Below are positions 49,901 through 61,658 of a stretch of 64,000 bases of DNA, piece after piece (the first letter of the stretch is position 1; each line of letters opens with the position of its first letter). The position numbers and the translations under genes are program-made. The DNA comes from Perca fluviatilis (lineage: Eukaryota > Chordata > Actinopteri > Perciformes > Percidae): the NCBI RefSeq assembly GCF_010015445.1, contig NC_053129.1, forward strand, positions 13,186,073 to 13,250,072, in the 5' to 3' direction. The notes beneath the pieces are model-generated. The model saw only the letters and a list, made by a program, of their open reading frames with translations. It was not told the DNA's origin and did not search any database.

Positions 49901-52900
49901 CACAGATGATGAGAGATGAGAGACGTCTCTCAGAACTCTGTGCCAGTGCAAATTAAGCTAATAGTGAGCACCACTCAATTTCTTCAATGTGTGCTGATGA
50001 AGATTGTTGCAGTCAGACAGACCTGCTTATATTTTTGTTCCCCTACATACGCCCTTTTCCGTAAATGAATGCCAATTCCTGCCTCAAAACCAAAGCCAAG
50101 CATCAATAATTCACAGAAGAATCCTCTCCCCTGCCGGTGATCAAATATAACCTGCCTCATTCTGCCAGAGTCAGACATGTGAACACGCATTAAATATAAA
50201 TGTGGCTGCTCGCTCACTCAAAAACTGACAGAAAGTGACACAAATATCATGCCTTTTTTTAGCACATTATTTTGACATTTAGGTTAACTCAAGAGCGATT
50301 ATATTTTTGCCGTGATGTGATGTGCCTGGAAAAGTCAATCTGATCTGACCCCAAGAAGCCAAGAGAAAAGGAAGAGAGTGAGGTGACCAGTTTAGGAGAG
50401 ACGAGACAGATAAGAGGGGAGGTGATGGTAGTGGTGTGTGTGTTAGAGGAGAGTTTGGTTGCAGTGGTGGGAAGAGAGGGATGGGACTCCACCCCCCTGG
50501 TTATAGACTGACACCTGTTTTCCACTTTGTGTCAGTCAGTGAGAGCTAGCTCTGCTCTCCACCTGTGTTTAAATCAGAGCGCAAGGCTCTACCTGCCACC
50601 TGGACAGGACACAAACAAGGGAGAAGACACCAAAAAGGTGGTGGAGATCTTGAATCAGAGAAACCAAAAAACAGCGTCTTAAGGTGTGAGGGATCACTGT
50701 CAGCCGAGAGAGGATAATCTGGGTTTTCTTCATCTTTTTCTGGAGGATGTAGACCTCCAAGGATAAGGACTGCAGTTAAAAAAGAGAAAAGAATCAAAGT
50801 GACAGCCAGAACCAGGCATCATGTCCACTAACAGTCAAGACAGAGACCCTGATATCGAGCTTTTTGTCAAGGTAAGGCAGAGACAGAACTATGGTTACAG
50901 AATGTTCTAAAGTTACGTTTTGATGGAAGATGGAGACAGTATATGAGCAGGATTTTCAGTGTTGCACCAATGTGTTATGGAAAGCTTGTGTAACTCAATA
51001 GTAGAGGTAGAGTTACCGTGGCACTGGCACACCGTTCTCTATGTTGACCCAGGATTGTTGTGACAGTGATATTGAAGCTGCTTGTTGCTGCTCGCTGTGG
51101 TACCTTTACTCCATATTACTCCACAGTCAATTGAATCAGCCACTCTGCTCTGTTATATATATATATGAGTAAGTGTCCCTGTTAATATGTTTGTGTAGGC
51201 AATCACTGATCAATATATGTTCCAGATTATCACCTGAAATAGAGCAAACATGAACAGAAAGTGCCATTTTGGAAGTGCCAGCATCAGTAGGAACAGCTGT
51301 GGTGTTTTGTTCTCCACAGTTAGATGCACTTGAGGCCCTGTGGGAAATGTTAGAGGCAGATGAATATACCTGAGGCAGGTGAGGCGAACGCAGGTGGAAA
51401 GGCTCATCGCTGATGTGCTGCCTGGATGCACTGACCCAATTAGCTGGTGTGGAGGCGGCTTTCAGCCAATCCTCCTCCTAGGAAACCGCTCAGCCAGGTA
51501 ACTGAAAGGTCGCTGACACTCGGCTTGTATCGCCCTTCTAAGCCATTCACAATGTTCCCCTGTTGTTCCGGTGCATGAAACTCTTATTTCTAGAAAGCAA
51601 CATGCTGTAGCTAGATCATTTGTGTTCTGTCTTACATTTAGTCAGTGATTCGAAAGTCATAGTTGGACATGCTTTTATTTAAGCGAAAAAGTGAAAGTTT
51701 TTGACTATTATTGCATGTCTCATATAGCCTTCTTACTTACAGTTTGGTCCACATAAAGCCCTAAAAAGTCAGCAAAAAGTTCCTTAGCTATCAGAGAAGT
51801 TTGCAAATCAAGCAAAACAATAATTACATTAGGCTCGTTCGAGATGAACTGCGCCTCGCCTGTAAAGTGGACCAGAGCAGGCGGCAGCAGCCGGGGGCGG
51901 TGACAAAAATCCGCTGTCAAGTCGGACGGTTTCCAGCCGATTCCAGCAGCCTTCAGGCTGAACAGGAAGTAACAGAAACACTGGTGGTCCGATTCCGATT
52001 TAACCCTTGTGTTGTCCTTCGGGTCCCAGTGACCCGAAGGACAACACAAGGGTTAATAAAATGTTATCAGACCCATATATCAGTTTGTATACAATCTCCA
52101 GTTGTTTTATTATGACAGAGTAGCTCCCACAATGCTCTACATGCAATATGTTGCTGATTTTAATTAACAACCGACTGTAGATGAGCCGTAATCTGAACAG
52201 ATTTAGTCTCTCTGACTACTAATCGTAACTACCAGCCACACAACATGTGGTTTGTACAAGTATGTACAACTTTTAAATCAGACAAATAGCAGGTAAAATC
52301 CCTCCAATTCAAAATCAATAAAAGAGTTTATATAAAACGTCATCGTGTTGAGTTGATTCTGAACCAATCAGCGGTTAGGTCAGCTGAGAGGCTGGCGTTT
52401 CCCAGCATGCCCTGGGTCCGCCTGGGTCTTGCAGTCGGTGAAAAGCAAGGGGGTAAGCTTCGCTTCTGAACGCGAACCTCCGATGGCGCCATTTTGTTGC
52501 TACAAAGGTATCACCTCTTGTTAGCATTCCACTGACCGCCATTTTTTTTTTACGTCACTTGACTGCGAATAACTTTACATCTGAAGTGTTTAAAGACTCT
52601 GTTTGTCCATTGTTTAATTCTAAAGAAACACGACAATGTATAAAAGGCTCCATTACCTTGTACCTTTACCGTGTATGGGTCCGTAGCAGACGTTTTTTTG
52701 TAAAAACATAGTTAATGTGTCATAACTAAGTGACTTACTGTCGCACAGTAGAGGAATTACCGTACAGTACAGGAGAAGCTCGCTGGCAGTTTCGACTTAC
52801 ATTAGCTGTTTAGGTTTAATTACTAATGTTAACTAGCATGTTAGTTAGCAATAATTAGCCTGTGCTTATGTTATCTCCTTACATATACCTACACTCTCCG

Positions 52901-55900
52901 TCTCTGTAAGATTGGGAATGATTGAGATTTCTCTTGGCACAGCTACCAGAAGACTTACAACTTTCAGACACGTTGCTCACGTCACATTTACGTTGTCTCT
53001 GTCAGTTGGAGGCTGCGCAGTAAAGGAAGAGATCACCGGAAAAGTGCTTCTAATAGCCTTCACTGGTCTCCGTCCAGAGCAACGGGGTCTATTGGTTCCA
53101 TTAATATATATGTCAATGGTGAAAACTGGCGCCGCTGCGCGTCTCAGAACCGGCGCCACTTTGATCTCGTGAGATTATCGCGTTCCATGCGGCGACGCAG
53201 AGCAAGTCGGGATCAAGTCGGACACAAATCTAACCGGCATGCATTGGGCGGCGATCGCCGGTGATCGATTCTGCGCAGACCTGGCTCATCTCGAACGAGC
53301 CTATTTTTAAAAGCAGGTTACCACACATGAAAACTCTTTGGTTCTGTGGGAATTTCTGAGGTTCAAAGTTGGCAAATCTGCCAAATTCTGCTTGGTGTTG
53401 TGTAATTGCAGTTTGATAAAACAGTTTCCTGTCTTTTTGGTTTGGTGAACAACACCTATATTGATATGTGGGCCGAATCAAAACTTGCGAGGGGCCGGGT
53501 TCGACCCGCGGACCTTGAGTTTGACACGTTGTTCTGAGCTGTCTCTTTCAAGCTGATACTCTGTCAGTATCACTGGCAGATTGTTGTTCCCTAATGAAAC
53601 CAAACTCACCTTCGGCTCTGTGTGAGGTGTGGTAAGTGCAGAGCCAGTCTGATGCACAAACCTTGTATATGGAGTGGTTTCCATAGCAGCTGCACCCCAG
53701 ATATGATTTTTCCCTCATGCTACCATCTGAGATGTGACCTAGATGGACAGAGAGCTATCCTACAGGGCTGCGCCTCCTTTAATGACTTCAGCCCTGCACA
53801 CAATTTAGATTTTCACTGTTCCATCTAATTTTTGGGGGCTTGATAGTTGAGAATAAAAGTCAGGATATGTCGTCCTGTGCTGCATCAATTTTGACCATTC
53901 TCTACTCTCTCTCTCTTTTAAGTCCTCCAACCTTATGAAATATGTTATACTAAATTACTTTGTTACTTATCAGTGCTTATCTATACAAAGTTTGTCGGGT
54001 AACACTGGCACATTTTGCCTACATTATTCTTCAAAATAGCTGAAACACTTCATTGTGTCAGTTATTTGTGATAAGAGTCAAACATTTTTTTTTCTCATAC
54101 TGTAGTGGCATGCTTTAGATATTCTTAAAGCATGGTACTTATTGGGCAAATTGTAACATTATGTTCAATTTAATGAGAAAAGTATTGTAATAGCTTTAGT
54201 GCTTTAGAAAAGAAAACGGCATACTAGAAATTAAATGGCAAGATATAATTCAATTCAAAATATTACTCTGAGCCTGGGCATCTGATCTTTCTACTGGGAA
54301 AAAAGTGCATTCAAATTTGAAAGTTCAAAGTTAATTAATTACTGACTAACTTAAAAACATGAGCAATTGTTTAGTTTGCACTGTCCTGGTAATGCTACAT
54401 TGTCATAGTCATTCTCATTTAACATGTGTGGTAAGACAAACCAAGCACACAGTTATAGTAAAGTATACATGCATATGTATGTGCAGGATCATGTGAAGTC
54501 ACATTGCCTCCAGCGGAGCCCACTCATCATCAGCTCTCTCAGCGGCTCCATGCCCTCACGCTCCTTGTGCCTACAGGCCCAGTTGTGTGTGTGACAGCTT
54601 TTGTCCTCGGTGTTCTAGATCTTGATTGGCTATTATCAGCGGTTGTGTATTGTGTTACCGCTGTGCCGCTGAGCCTAGCCATAACAATGCACGGACAGAA
54701 GCATTGCATGCACTCAGGCGGCATGACAGCGCTGAGCATCAATGGCTGGCGTACATACAGTCGGCTCAGCTACTTTCAGAGCGACAGCTCGGTTTTCTGG
54801 CGTTTGCTAGGAGCGGTGTACTGTCGGGCCATGAACTGAATAGCAAAATGTTTTCCACTTCGCTGTAGTATCTTTTTATTTGTGAAGTGACTGCATCTAA
54901 GTGAATCATTTCTTTGTGATGTTTGCCATCTCAAGGATAGTAATAACGGAAGTGCACATAATTAAATGCATCTACTGGTTTATTAAATAGTTTAATTTCC
55001 AAATCCTCAATATAGTAAATAAAAGGAAACTATCTCCACTGCTAAATCTCTGTTGACCCGTGAGGTCATTGCACTTATTGTGCCGTGTGTTGTGAACCTC
55101 TGTGGGACTGCAGGCCTGCAGGTCTGACCCTGCACCCTGTGCCCCGTCGGCCATTGAACCAGCTGATGGAATCACTATGTATAATTCAGATGGGCCAGTG
55201 GGTCAGGTGTCACTGCTGATGCTCTTCTGTGTTTCCATATATGCCGACACATGATATCAAAGTCACAAAGTGATTATATCAGTAGTGTCGCTGTAGAGAG
55301 AAAAACCTGCAAACTACAGTATGTGGTTATTTATAGGAATAAAACCTCTGGAGCCGTTGATGAACTTATTTTAAAACCATTTGGAGTCATGCCACAATTT
55401 AGTTTTTCTTTTTGGTAGCTGACAACGAGAGCATACTGCTTTTGTTATATGCCCAAATCGACACCATTTAGTACAAATAGAATAATACTGATGCCCAGAG
55501 TGTAATTTTGGTTTGACTCTCCCCTTATCATAAATTGGTATCAAGGATTCAAGGGTGACTTATTTATGTGTGTTTGCGTAGTGTTTACATTTATACAACT
55601 CATGACACTTCTCTGAACAACCTTACCGGTCAAATCAAAGTCAAAGATAACAGTCAACTAAATCCAATACGTATTTCATTGTTAGTAGCAAGTATGTTCT
55701 CAGAGAGATGACCTAGCCATTAAAGATTTTCCCCAACAGCTCCTCATGAAGGTTTGAGTTTAAGCTCCTTGTGAGCTGGAGCAAGACATGTTATCCCTTC
55801 TAGCTTCTGGGGCACAGAACTGTGGTCTGACAAAGATCAGAACACAAAAAGAAATGGCTTGTTAAACAAAAGCCACATCTGATTCATATATGTGTTTCTA

Positions 55901-58511
55901 ATCCTCAGTTTGTTTGAAATTATTGTTTTTTTTCCATATTGGATTATTTTGACAATTATTTCTCGATTCATTGTTTGGTCAATAAACCATCAGAGAACAG
56001 TAAAACAAAAAAATACATCACAATTTCCATGAGCCCAGCTTGATGTCATCAAATGTCTTGTTTTGCATTTGCTGGAATGAAAGAGGACAAAGAAAAGCAG
56101 CAAATCCTCACAAATGAGAGCCTGAAATCAATAAAATGATTGGCATTTTTCTGTTGATCGACTATTCACCAAATCATTGCAGCCATAATGTCAAACATGT
56201 GTTGACTTAAAGTAAGTGTCATGGCATAACCAACCCTGGGAAAGCTCACTCATTTTGTCTAGGTTTTTACAACAGAGCTGGATTGAGCTCGCACATTTGA
56301 AAACTACGGAAGCTAACGCTGGACCGCCCAGACTGAAAGGTAAAGGGTTTGTGGCCTACCTTGCGTTCTGACTCCGGCGCCGTACTCAGCTGCTCCACGG
56401 CCTGTCCTCCAGCCCGGCCCGGCCCGGCCTCCAGCCCAGCCTGGCCTCGGCAGCAGCATGTCCTTCCTCAGCAACCTGTCCTCGGCAGCCTGTCCTTAGT
56501 AGACTGTCCTCGGCAGCCTGTCCTTAGTAGACTGTGCTCGGCATCCTGTCCTTAGTAGACTGTGCTCGGGAGCCTGTCCTTAGTAGACTGTCCTCGGCAT
56601 CCTGTCCTTAGTAGACTGTGCTCGGCATCCTGTCCTTAGTAGACTGTGCTCGGCAGCCTGTCCTTAGTAGACTGTGCTCGGCATCCTGTCCTTAGTAGAC
56701 TGTGCTCGGGAGCCTGTCCTTAGTAGACTGTCCTCGGGAGCCTGTCCTTAGTAGACTGTCCTCGGGAGCCTGTCCTTAGTAGACTGTGCTCGACAGCCTG
56801 TCCTTAGTAGACTGTCCTTGGCAGCCTGTGCAGCCTGTTCTTCCTCAGCAGCCTGTCCTTCCTCGGCAGCCTGTCCTCCAGCCCAGCCTGTTCTTCCTCA
56901 GCAGCCTGTCCTTCCTCGGCAGCCTGTCCTCCAGCCCAGCCTGTTCTTCCTCAGCAGCCTGTCCTTCCTCGGCAGCCTGTCCTCCAGCCCAGCCTGTTCT
57001 TCCTCAGGCAGCCTGTCCTCGGCAGCCTGTTGTTATACATTGAAGACGCGGCCATAACATAACATGAACTCTGATCCTCTTATCCAGCCTGTTTCTGCCG
57101 TCACATGACATCCTCAGACTGAACCCCAGTCCCACTGTCTGGCTTCCGCCTTGGGCCCTGTGACGCAGATAGGCCACCAGCCACCCCGGCCGGCGGCCAA
57201 TGAGCTGACGGGATCGAATTAGGACGTGACATAACAATCTTGAAGATTTTCATTTAAATAAATGTTTGTAAAGCCCCTATCGCAATATGAATATGAATGA
57301 AACGGAGATCTTGGAGATTGTAACTTTACGTCTATGGCTATATTTGCACAGTCATATTTAATTTCCCTGACTTGTTGTTCTCTCGTCTTGTTTGTGTGCA
57401 GGCAGGCAACGATGGAGAAAGCATCGGCAACTGTCCCTTCTCTCAGCGCCTCTTCATGGTCCTCTGGCTCAAAGGAGTCGTGTTCAACGTCACCACCGTC
57501 GACCTCAAAAGGTTAGGAATAACACAGAATGCAAATTTCCAGCTCACAAAAGCGTATATGCACTCCCTTATGACATATTGCTTTCTCTTTGTCCTGTGCA
57601 GAAAGCCAGCAGATCTGCACAACCTGGCTCCAGGGACACACCCTCCTTTCCTGACCTTCAACGGAGAAGTCAAGACCGATATCAACAAGATCGAGGAGTT
57701 CCTGGAGGAAACGCTCTGTCCTCCAAAGTAATTCAACTGGAAGGTTTAACAACACGTAGTTTACAGTATCACTGACTACACTCACGCTGCTTTTGGCTTG
57801 ATTTATTTCACTGCAGCGACACTGTTGAAAGGGCAGGAAACATTTCAGTCCAATAAAAGCGAATATGTGCTGCATTTAATGAAGACTGATGTGAACTGAT
57901 ATAACGGTTTGTTGTTTATGGCGGTTGTAAAACTTTTGTGAATGAGTATATATGCATCCTAGGCACACAAAAAAAGAACTACATGTGCTTTATTGAGCCA
58001 CAGTATTGGTGTAATTTTAGAAAAAAAAATAAGACAGGTTTATTGTTTTTTGTTATTGTCATTCCCACCAAGAAGAAAAGAAAATCAGAGCCAGTGTGTG
58101 AGCAGTTGCAGAGAAAAAAACTTCAGATCAACTAAATCTCTCTTTTATTGCCTGTAAAGTTTTTTGCATTATAAATGGACCTTAGTGTGAGAGAGCTTAG
58201 GGGGCATGCTGCCAACTCGGTGCGAGTGTGTAACATGCTTTGAGTCTGAGCTGAGCTCCAGTCCAGGTGTTAATGCTATCCAGATGGTTTGGTCTGCCTA
58301 AGTCTCTGACTGCGTCTCCTGCGTCTGCCCCCCAACCCCCCCGCCCCCGTCCGCTCAGGTATCCCAAACTGGCCGCCATGCAGCGAGAGTCGAATACAGC
58401 TGGAAATGACATCTTCGCCAAGTTCTCAGCCTACATCAAGAACACCAAACCAGAGGCCAACGCCGGTGGGCTGCTCATTTTATGCCATTTACACTCACAG
58501 ACCCACACATA

Positions 58512-58570
<59 letters not shown>

Positions 58571-61500
58571 CACAATATATCACAGCCTATATTATATTCC
58601 TCCACTAGGTAGTAGCAGAGTCCAGCATTTTAGGCCTGCTGTGACTCATATATTTTGCTGTGCTGCCACCTAGTGAGGTTATCGCCACACACTTTTACCC
58701 TGTAACAGTATTGTACCCGTGCTTCTGTGTGTTTCTGTGTGTTCAGTTCTAGAGAAAGGTTTGACCAAGGCCCTGAAGAAGCTGGATGACTACCTGAACA
58801 GCGCCTTGCCAGATGAGATCGATGCAGACAGCATGGAGGAGGAGAAGGGCTCCAACCGGTGCTTCCTCGACGGAAACGAGCTCACTCTCGCAGACTGCAA
58901 CCTGCTGCCCAAACTGCACATAGTCAAGGTAAAGAGGGAGTGTACCCGGTGGGAATATTCATTAATGTTAATTGATTCATTTAAAATCACTGAGACAAAG
59001 TATTTATTTATTTTGAATGTCAAGTACTAATGTTTGAGGGTATTTTAAGATAATTCCTGCACCCAATAGTCACTCAACTATAAAACATAATATAAAAAAC
59101 AACATGGTATCACTTTAAGATATTTCCAGTATAAATATAACCAGTGAAAAACAAGCTTTGGGTCAGTCCCTCTGGATTTTTAGAGAAGTTGTTTCTTTCT
59201 TCAGCCCAGTGGTGTAGTCTACTTGATACGCAGGCATACACAGTATATCCACTAAGAAAGCTCCAGGATTTCCATATACCCACTTCAAAATGCCCAATGA
59301 CACGCAACAACAAACCTTCCTTTATATTTTTGATATTTGAATTGGCATCTGTGTTTTTCTTCTTCGCATAGGCCAAATAAAGGTATTTCCACCGTAAATT
59401 GGTGCATAAAAGTGTATCTGAATGCAAGAAATGAAGTCGTTGATGCTCAAAATTTCCCTGGAGGAGGACACCCAGACCCCGCATTATAATATGCCCCCCC
59501 CCCCCATGGCAGATTCTGGCCCATATATATAGGCCAATATATTTACATACAGTACAGTATACCCACTACAATACATTAGACTATTCAGCCATCCCGGGAA
59601 TATACATACAGAAAAAAAAACATACAGTGAAATACCCACTGGAGGACAGGTAGGTGTTGGTAACTGCTTAACTACTGACATCAGCCACAGCTGTACTTGC
59701 AAATGTTACCATGCTAATACACTAAAATAAGACGGTGAACATGGTAAACATTGTACCATCTAAACATCAGCATGTTAGCGTGGTCACTGTGAGCATGTTA
59801 GCAAGCTGATGTTAGCATTAGCAACGTCACTGAGCGGTCTTAGTTTTTATTTATTATTTTTTTTTAGATAATTTAAAAAAGGGATAGTTTATATAGATAG
59901 ATATTTATTTAATATTTTTGTGGCATTTTAGGCCTTTATTTGATAGGAGAGCTTAGACATGAAGGGGGAGAGAGAGGGTGAATGACATGCAGCGTAGGGC
60001 CACAGGTCGGAATTGATCCTGCAGCCGCTGCAGGGAGGACTAAGCCTCTGTGAATGGGCCGAGCGCTCTACCAGGTGAGCTAGCCAAGCGCCCCAGTTTA
60101 GATTTTTTGAAGTGGGGTTGAATGAAGTAGGCTTCTTACGCCTAGTCAGTGTAGTACCTACAGTAGATGGTGGTCGGGATACCCACCGTTTGGAGGGGGT
60201 CATCCCTCCAAACCTTTCAGGGCCCTATGTTGTTGATATAAACACTTATGCTACGTTTACACGTGGCCGGCTATTTTCATAAACAGACATTTCAACCTCT
60301 CCATTTTCAAAAATAACATTGTGCACAGCTGTCCGTTTTCAGAAAAGTGTTCGTTTACACGTACCCGTGTATATATGCCGTCAATGCCAAACATGTAGGT
60401 GGCAGTGTAACGAGAAGCTCAAGCCCACGTTAGCCAATCAGAATCACTTCCTCTCTATTCTCTTCCTCACTTCCTCGGCTGCCTAAAACCTCCGTTTGTC
60501 TCAGTTTACATGCAAATATGCAAAACAAAGTTTTCCAAAATCTCCACTCTGGCCGGAGGTTTTAGAAAGAATCGTTTTCAGAGGCGAATTCTCCGTTTGC
60601 GTGTAAACGAAGGGCACATGTCTCAGTTTTTCAAATAACCATGTACGTGTAAACGAGGTATTAGAGAAGAAAAAAAAAAATCAATATCAGGGTAAGTGTA
60701 CGCGTAACATTTTCACCGATTTACGTTTACGACAGCCCTTGCCGACGGAAGGGGAGCCGTTATATCCGCCTGTGCTCTCTTCAAAGCCACCAAACTACTT
60801 TCAAAAACAGTACTTTTACCTTGCACAACACAGGAGATGCTGGTATACCGCGGCCCTGATTTACTTTGGTGAAGCCGAACTAACCCTTTAAAACACCAAA
60901 ATCGCACAATAACACAGACTACCTAAGCGATCAAGGTAGATTTCTTTTAGGTGGGCCTTTTTTCTTTTTTTTTTGGTGGCTAAGTATGTTTAGCTGCTGT
61001 CCTGTCTACAGCAGTCCATTGCTTAGCTTCCGTGTCGGTACTCCTGCCTGCCTCTCCAAACTGGGGGCGTGCTGACCACCATCTACTGTAGGTAATTCAC
61101 TGACTATAGATAAGAACGGCACCTTATAACCCCACTTCAAAACATCTGAACTATCCCTTTAAGTTTATATTTGAATAAGGCATAGCAACTCACACCAGCT
61201 TTCTCTTTCCTCCCCTCTTTTTTTCCACAAAATCCCTTACATGACAAAACATAGCCCCCCAAAAAAAGTTGAAAGTCATTTACTCTACATTTATTAACTG
61301 AAAACAGTAAATGTGACATGCTGGTGCAAAATAGCAAGTTGCAACAACTCATCTAAAAAATTACCTTCTGGAATGCACTGCACATAAACTGATAAACTGA
61401 ACTGCCAAAGGGTGGATTTCAAAATGTCTTGACAAAATAAATCCAGTTTGTCTTCAGTTCACATTGAAGTTTCAACTTTGCCTTCTCTATCAGGTTGTCG

Positions 61501-61658
61501 CTAAGAAGTACCGCAACTACGACATCCCCTCAGACATGTCGGGGGTGTGGCGCTATCTGAAGAGCGCCTACACGCGTGATGAATTCACCAACACCTGCGC
61601 TGCTGACTCCGAGATCGAGACCGCCTACAAAGACGTGGCGAGGAGACTGGCCAAGTAA
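43964..61658 (+). CDS. clic5: CLIC5 long isoform (CLIC5B-type), 422 residues
   Basis: Exons 43964-44542 (193 codons), 57402-57511, 57602-57727, 58359-58465, 58747-58928 and 61494-61658 join in phase with a TAA stop. The shared 229 residues are a complete chloride intracellular channel fold: glutaredoxin-like N half with the redox Cys in NCPFS (Cys204), then the helical C half (KYPKLAA-type start, [39 protein letters not shown]). The ending favours CLIC5 over CLIC4. CLIC5 is a cytosolic/membrane-associated protein linked to ezrin-radixin-moesin at actin-rich projections. The long first exon is acidic and Ser-rich (eight Ser before DDEE). It has Tyr motifs IYETV (Tyr5), YENS (Tyr30), LYSEV (Tyr41) and VYMDI (Tyr59), like those remembered in human CLIC5B. 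ATG 43964 was chosen because the sequence before it has no CLIC-like content. Confidence 0.93.
44795..45122. mobile_element. hAT MITE, 328 bp, in clic5 intron 1
   Basis: Inverted ends CAGGGGTCACCAAC / GTTGGTGACCCCTG and the exact 8-bp duplication CTCTAGCA at 44787-44794 and 45123-45130. Confidence 0.88.
48245..49605 (-). pseudogene. Degraded Tc1/mariner element with transposase remnants
   Basis: Reading the minus strand from about 49200 to 48390 gives pieces of a Tc1-type transposase: [32 protein letters not shown], then [20 protein letters not shown] with the DDE-region signature. Stops and frameshifts are frequent. It lies in the first intron of the clic5 long transcript, before the short-isoform first exon. 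Confidence 0.85.
50821..61658 (+). CDS. clic5: CLIC5 short isoform (CLIC5A-type), 246 residues
   Basis: The alternative first exon 50821-50871 encodes [17 protein letters not shown] and ends AAG before GTAAGG, the same phase as the long first exon, so it joins the same five exons. It closely resembles the start of CLIC5A/CLIC4-type proteins (DPEIELFVK), and the total length fits the 251 residues of human CLIC5A. The redox Cys is Cys28. It must have its own promoter about 6.3 kb inside the long-isoform gene, probably around 50450-50600. Confidence 0.93.
52000..52056. mobile_element. 57-bp perfect foldback with TTAA at both ends
   Basis: Two perfect 26-bp arms, each beginning TTAACCCTTGTG when read inward, are separated by CCAGT. 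TTAA ends followed by CCC are the piggyBac-type pattern, so this may be a minimal non-autonomous unit. Confidence 0.7.
52445..53117 (-). mobile_element. ~670 bp element, copy 4, intact, with exact 8-bp target duplication
   Basis: 673 bp, reverse orientation relative to copy 1, flanked by GGTGAAAA at 52437-52444 and 53118-53125. It lies inside a larger element (51831-53302) in clic5 intron sequence. The reading frame at 52912-53172 is only the plus-strand mirror of the frames in the other copies and is not taken as a gene. Confidence 0.8.
53310..56340. other. clic5 intron between the short first exon and exon 2, unique part
   Basis: No exon-like segment found. A MITE fragment lies at about 55915-56190. 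Frames near 54504-54868 overlap each other in different frames and look like chance. Confidence 0.5.
56489..56824. repeat. Minisatellite, 28-bp unit x 12, in clic5 intron
   Basis: Twelve consecutive copies of CCTGTCCTTAGTAGACTG followed by T[C/G]CTCGGCAG variants, all exactly 28 bp. Variants are limited to a few positions (CTCGGCAG, CTCGGCAT, CTCGGGAG). Confidence 0.95.
56831..57030. repeat. Second minisatellite, 53-bp unit x 3 plus partial
   Basis: Each unit has three diverged subunits of 18, 18 and 17 bp starting CAGCCTGTYCTTCC / CAGCCTGTCCTCCAGCC. It shares the AGCCTGTCC core with the 28-bp array next to it, so both probably arose from one local sequence. Confidence 0.9.
58514..58570. repeat. 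(CA)n microsatellite, 48 nt past the clic5 exon 4 donor
   Basis: About 28 units on the transcript strand. Confidence 0.95.
59705..59835. repeat. Dispersed fish repeat, reverse copy of the 33.3 kb block
   Basis: AACATCAGCATGTTAGC and GAGCATGTTAGCAAGCTGATG, in reverse orientation to the copy near 33300. Ends undefined. Confidence 0.5.
59930..60095 (-). mobile_element. tRNA-derived SINE, in clic5 intron
   Basis: On the minus strand GGCGCTTGGCTAGCTCACCT contains an A-box-like TAGCTCACCTGG. It is followed about 45 bp later by a weak B-box-like GGATCAATTCC and a body ending AAATAAAGGCC. It is a retroposon head, not a working tRNA gene. Confidence 0.65.
60249..60660. mobile_element. Harbinger-like MITE, 412 bp, with TTA target duplication
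   Basis: TGCTACGTTTACACGTGGCC at the left and TACCTCGTTTACACGTACAT (reverse of the right end). TTA occurs directly outside both ends (60246-60248, 60661-60663), the PIF/Harbinger pattern. Confidence 0.7.

Larger units (their letters stand above)
51831..53302. mobile_element. DNA element with 17-bp inverted ends, host for two nested insertions
   Basis: The left end AGGCTCGTTCGAGATGA and the right end (same in reverse complement) are perfect inverted repeats; ATT occurs directly outside both ends. Inside are the 57-bp TTAA hairpin (52000-52056) and copy 4 of the ~670 bp element. No coding capacity was recognised. The 3-bp duplication would suit a Harbinger-like mechanism, but this is not proven. 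Confidence 0.65.

Noticed and set aside
56349..57057. Frames over the minisatellite ([12 protein letters not shown]...)
   Set aside because: Repeat translation in several frames; no start context or splice support.
60015..60095. tRNA gene on the minus strand
   Set aside because: The A box is present but the B box is weak and no acceptor stem pairs; it fits a SINE head.
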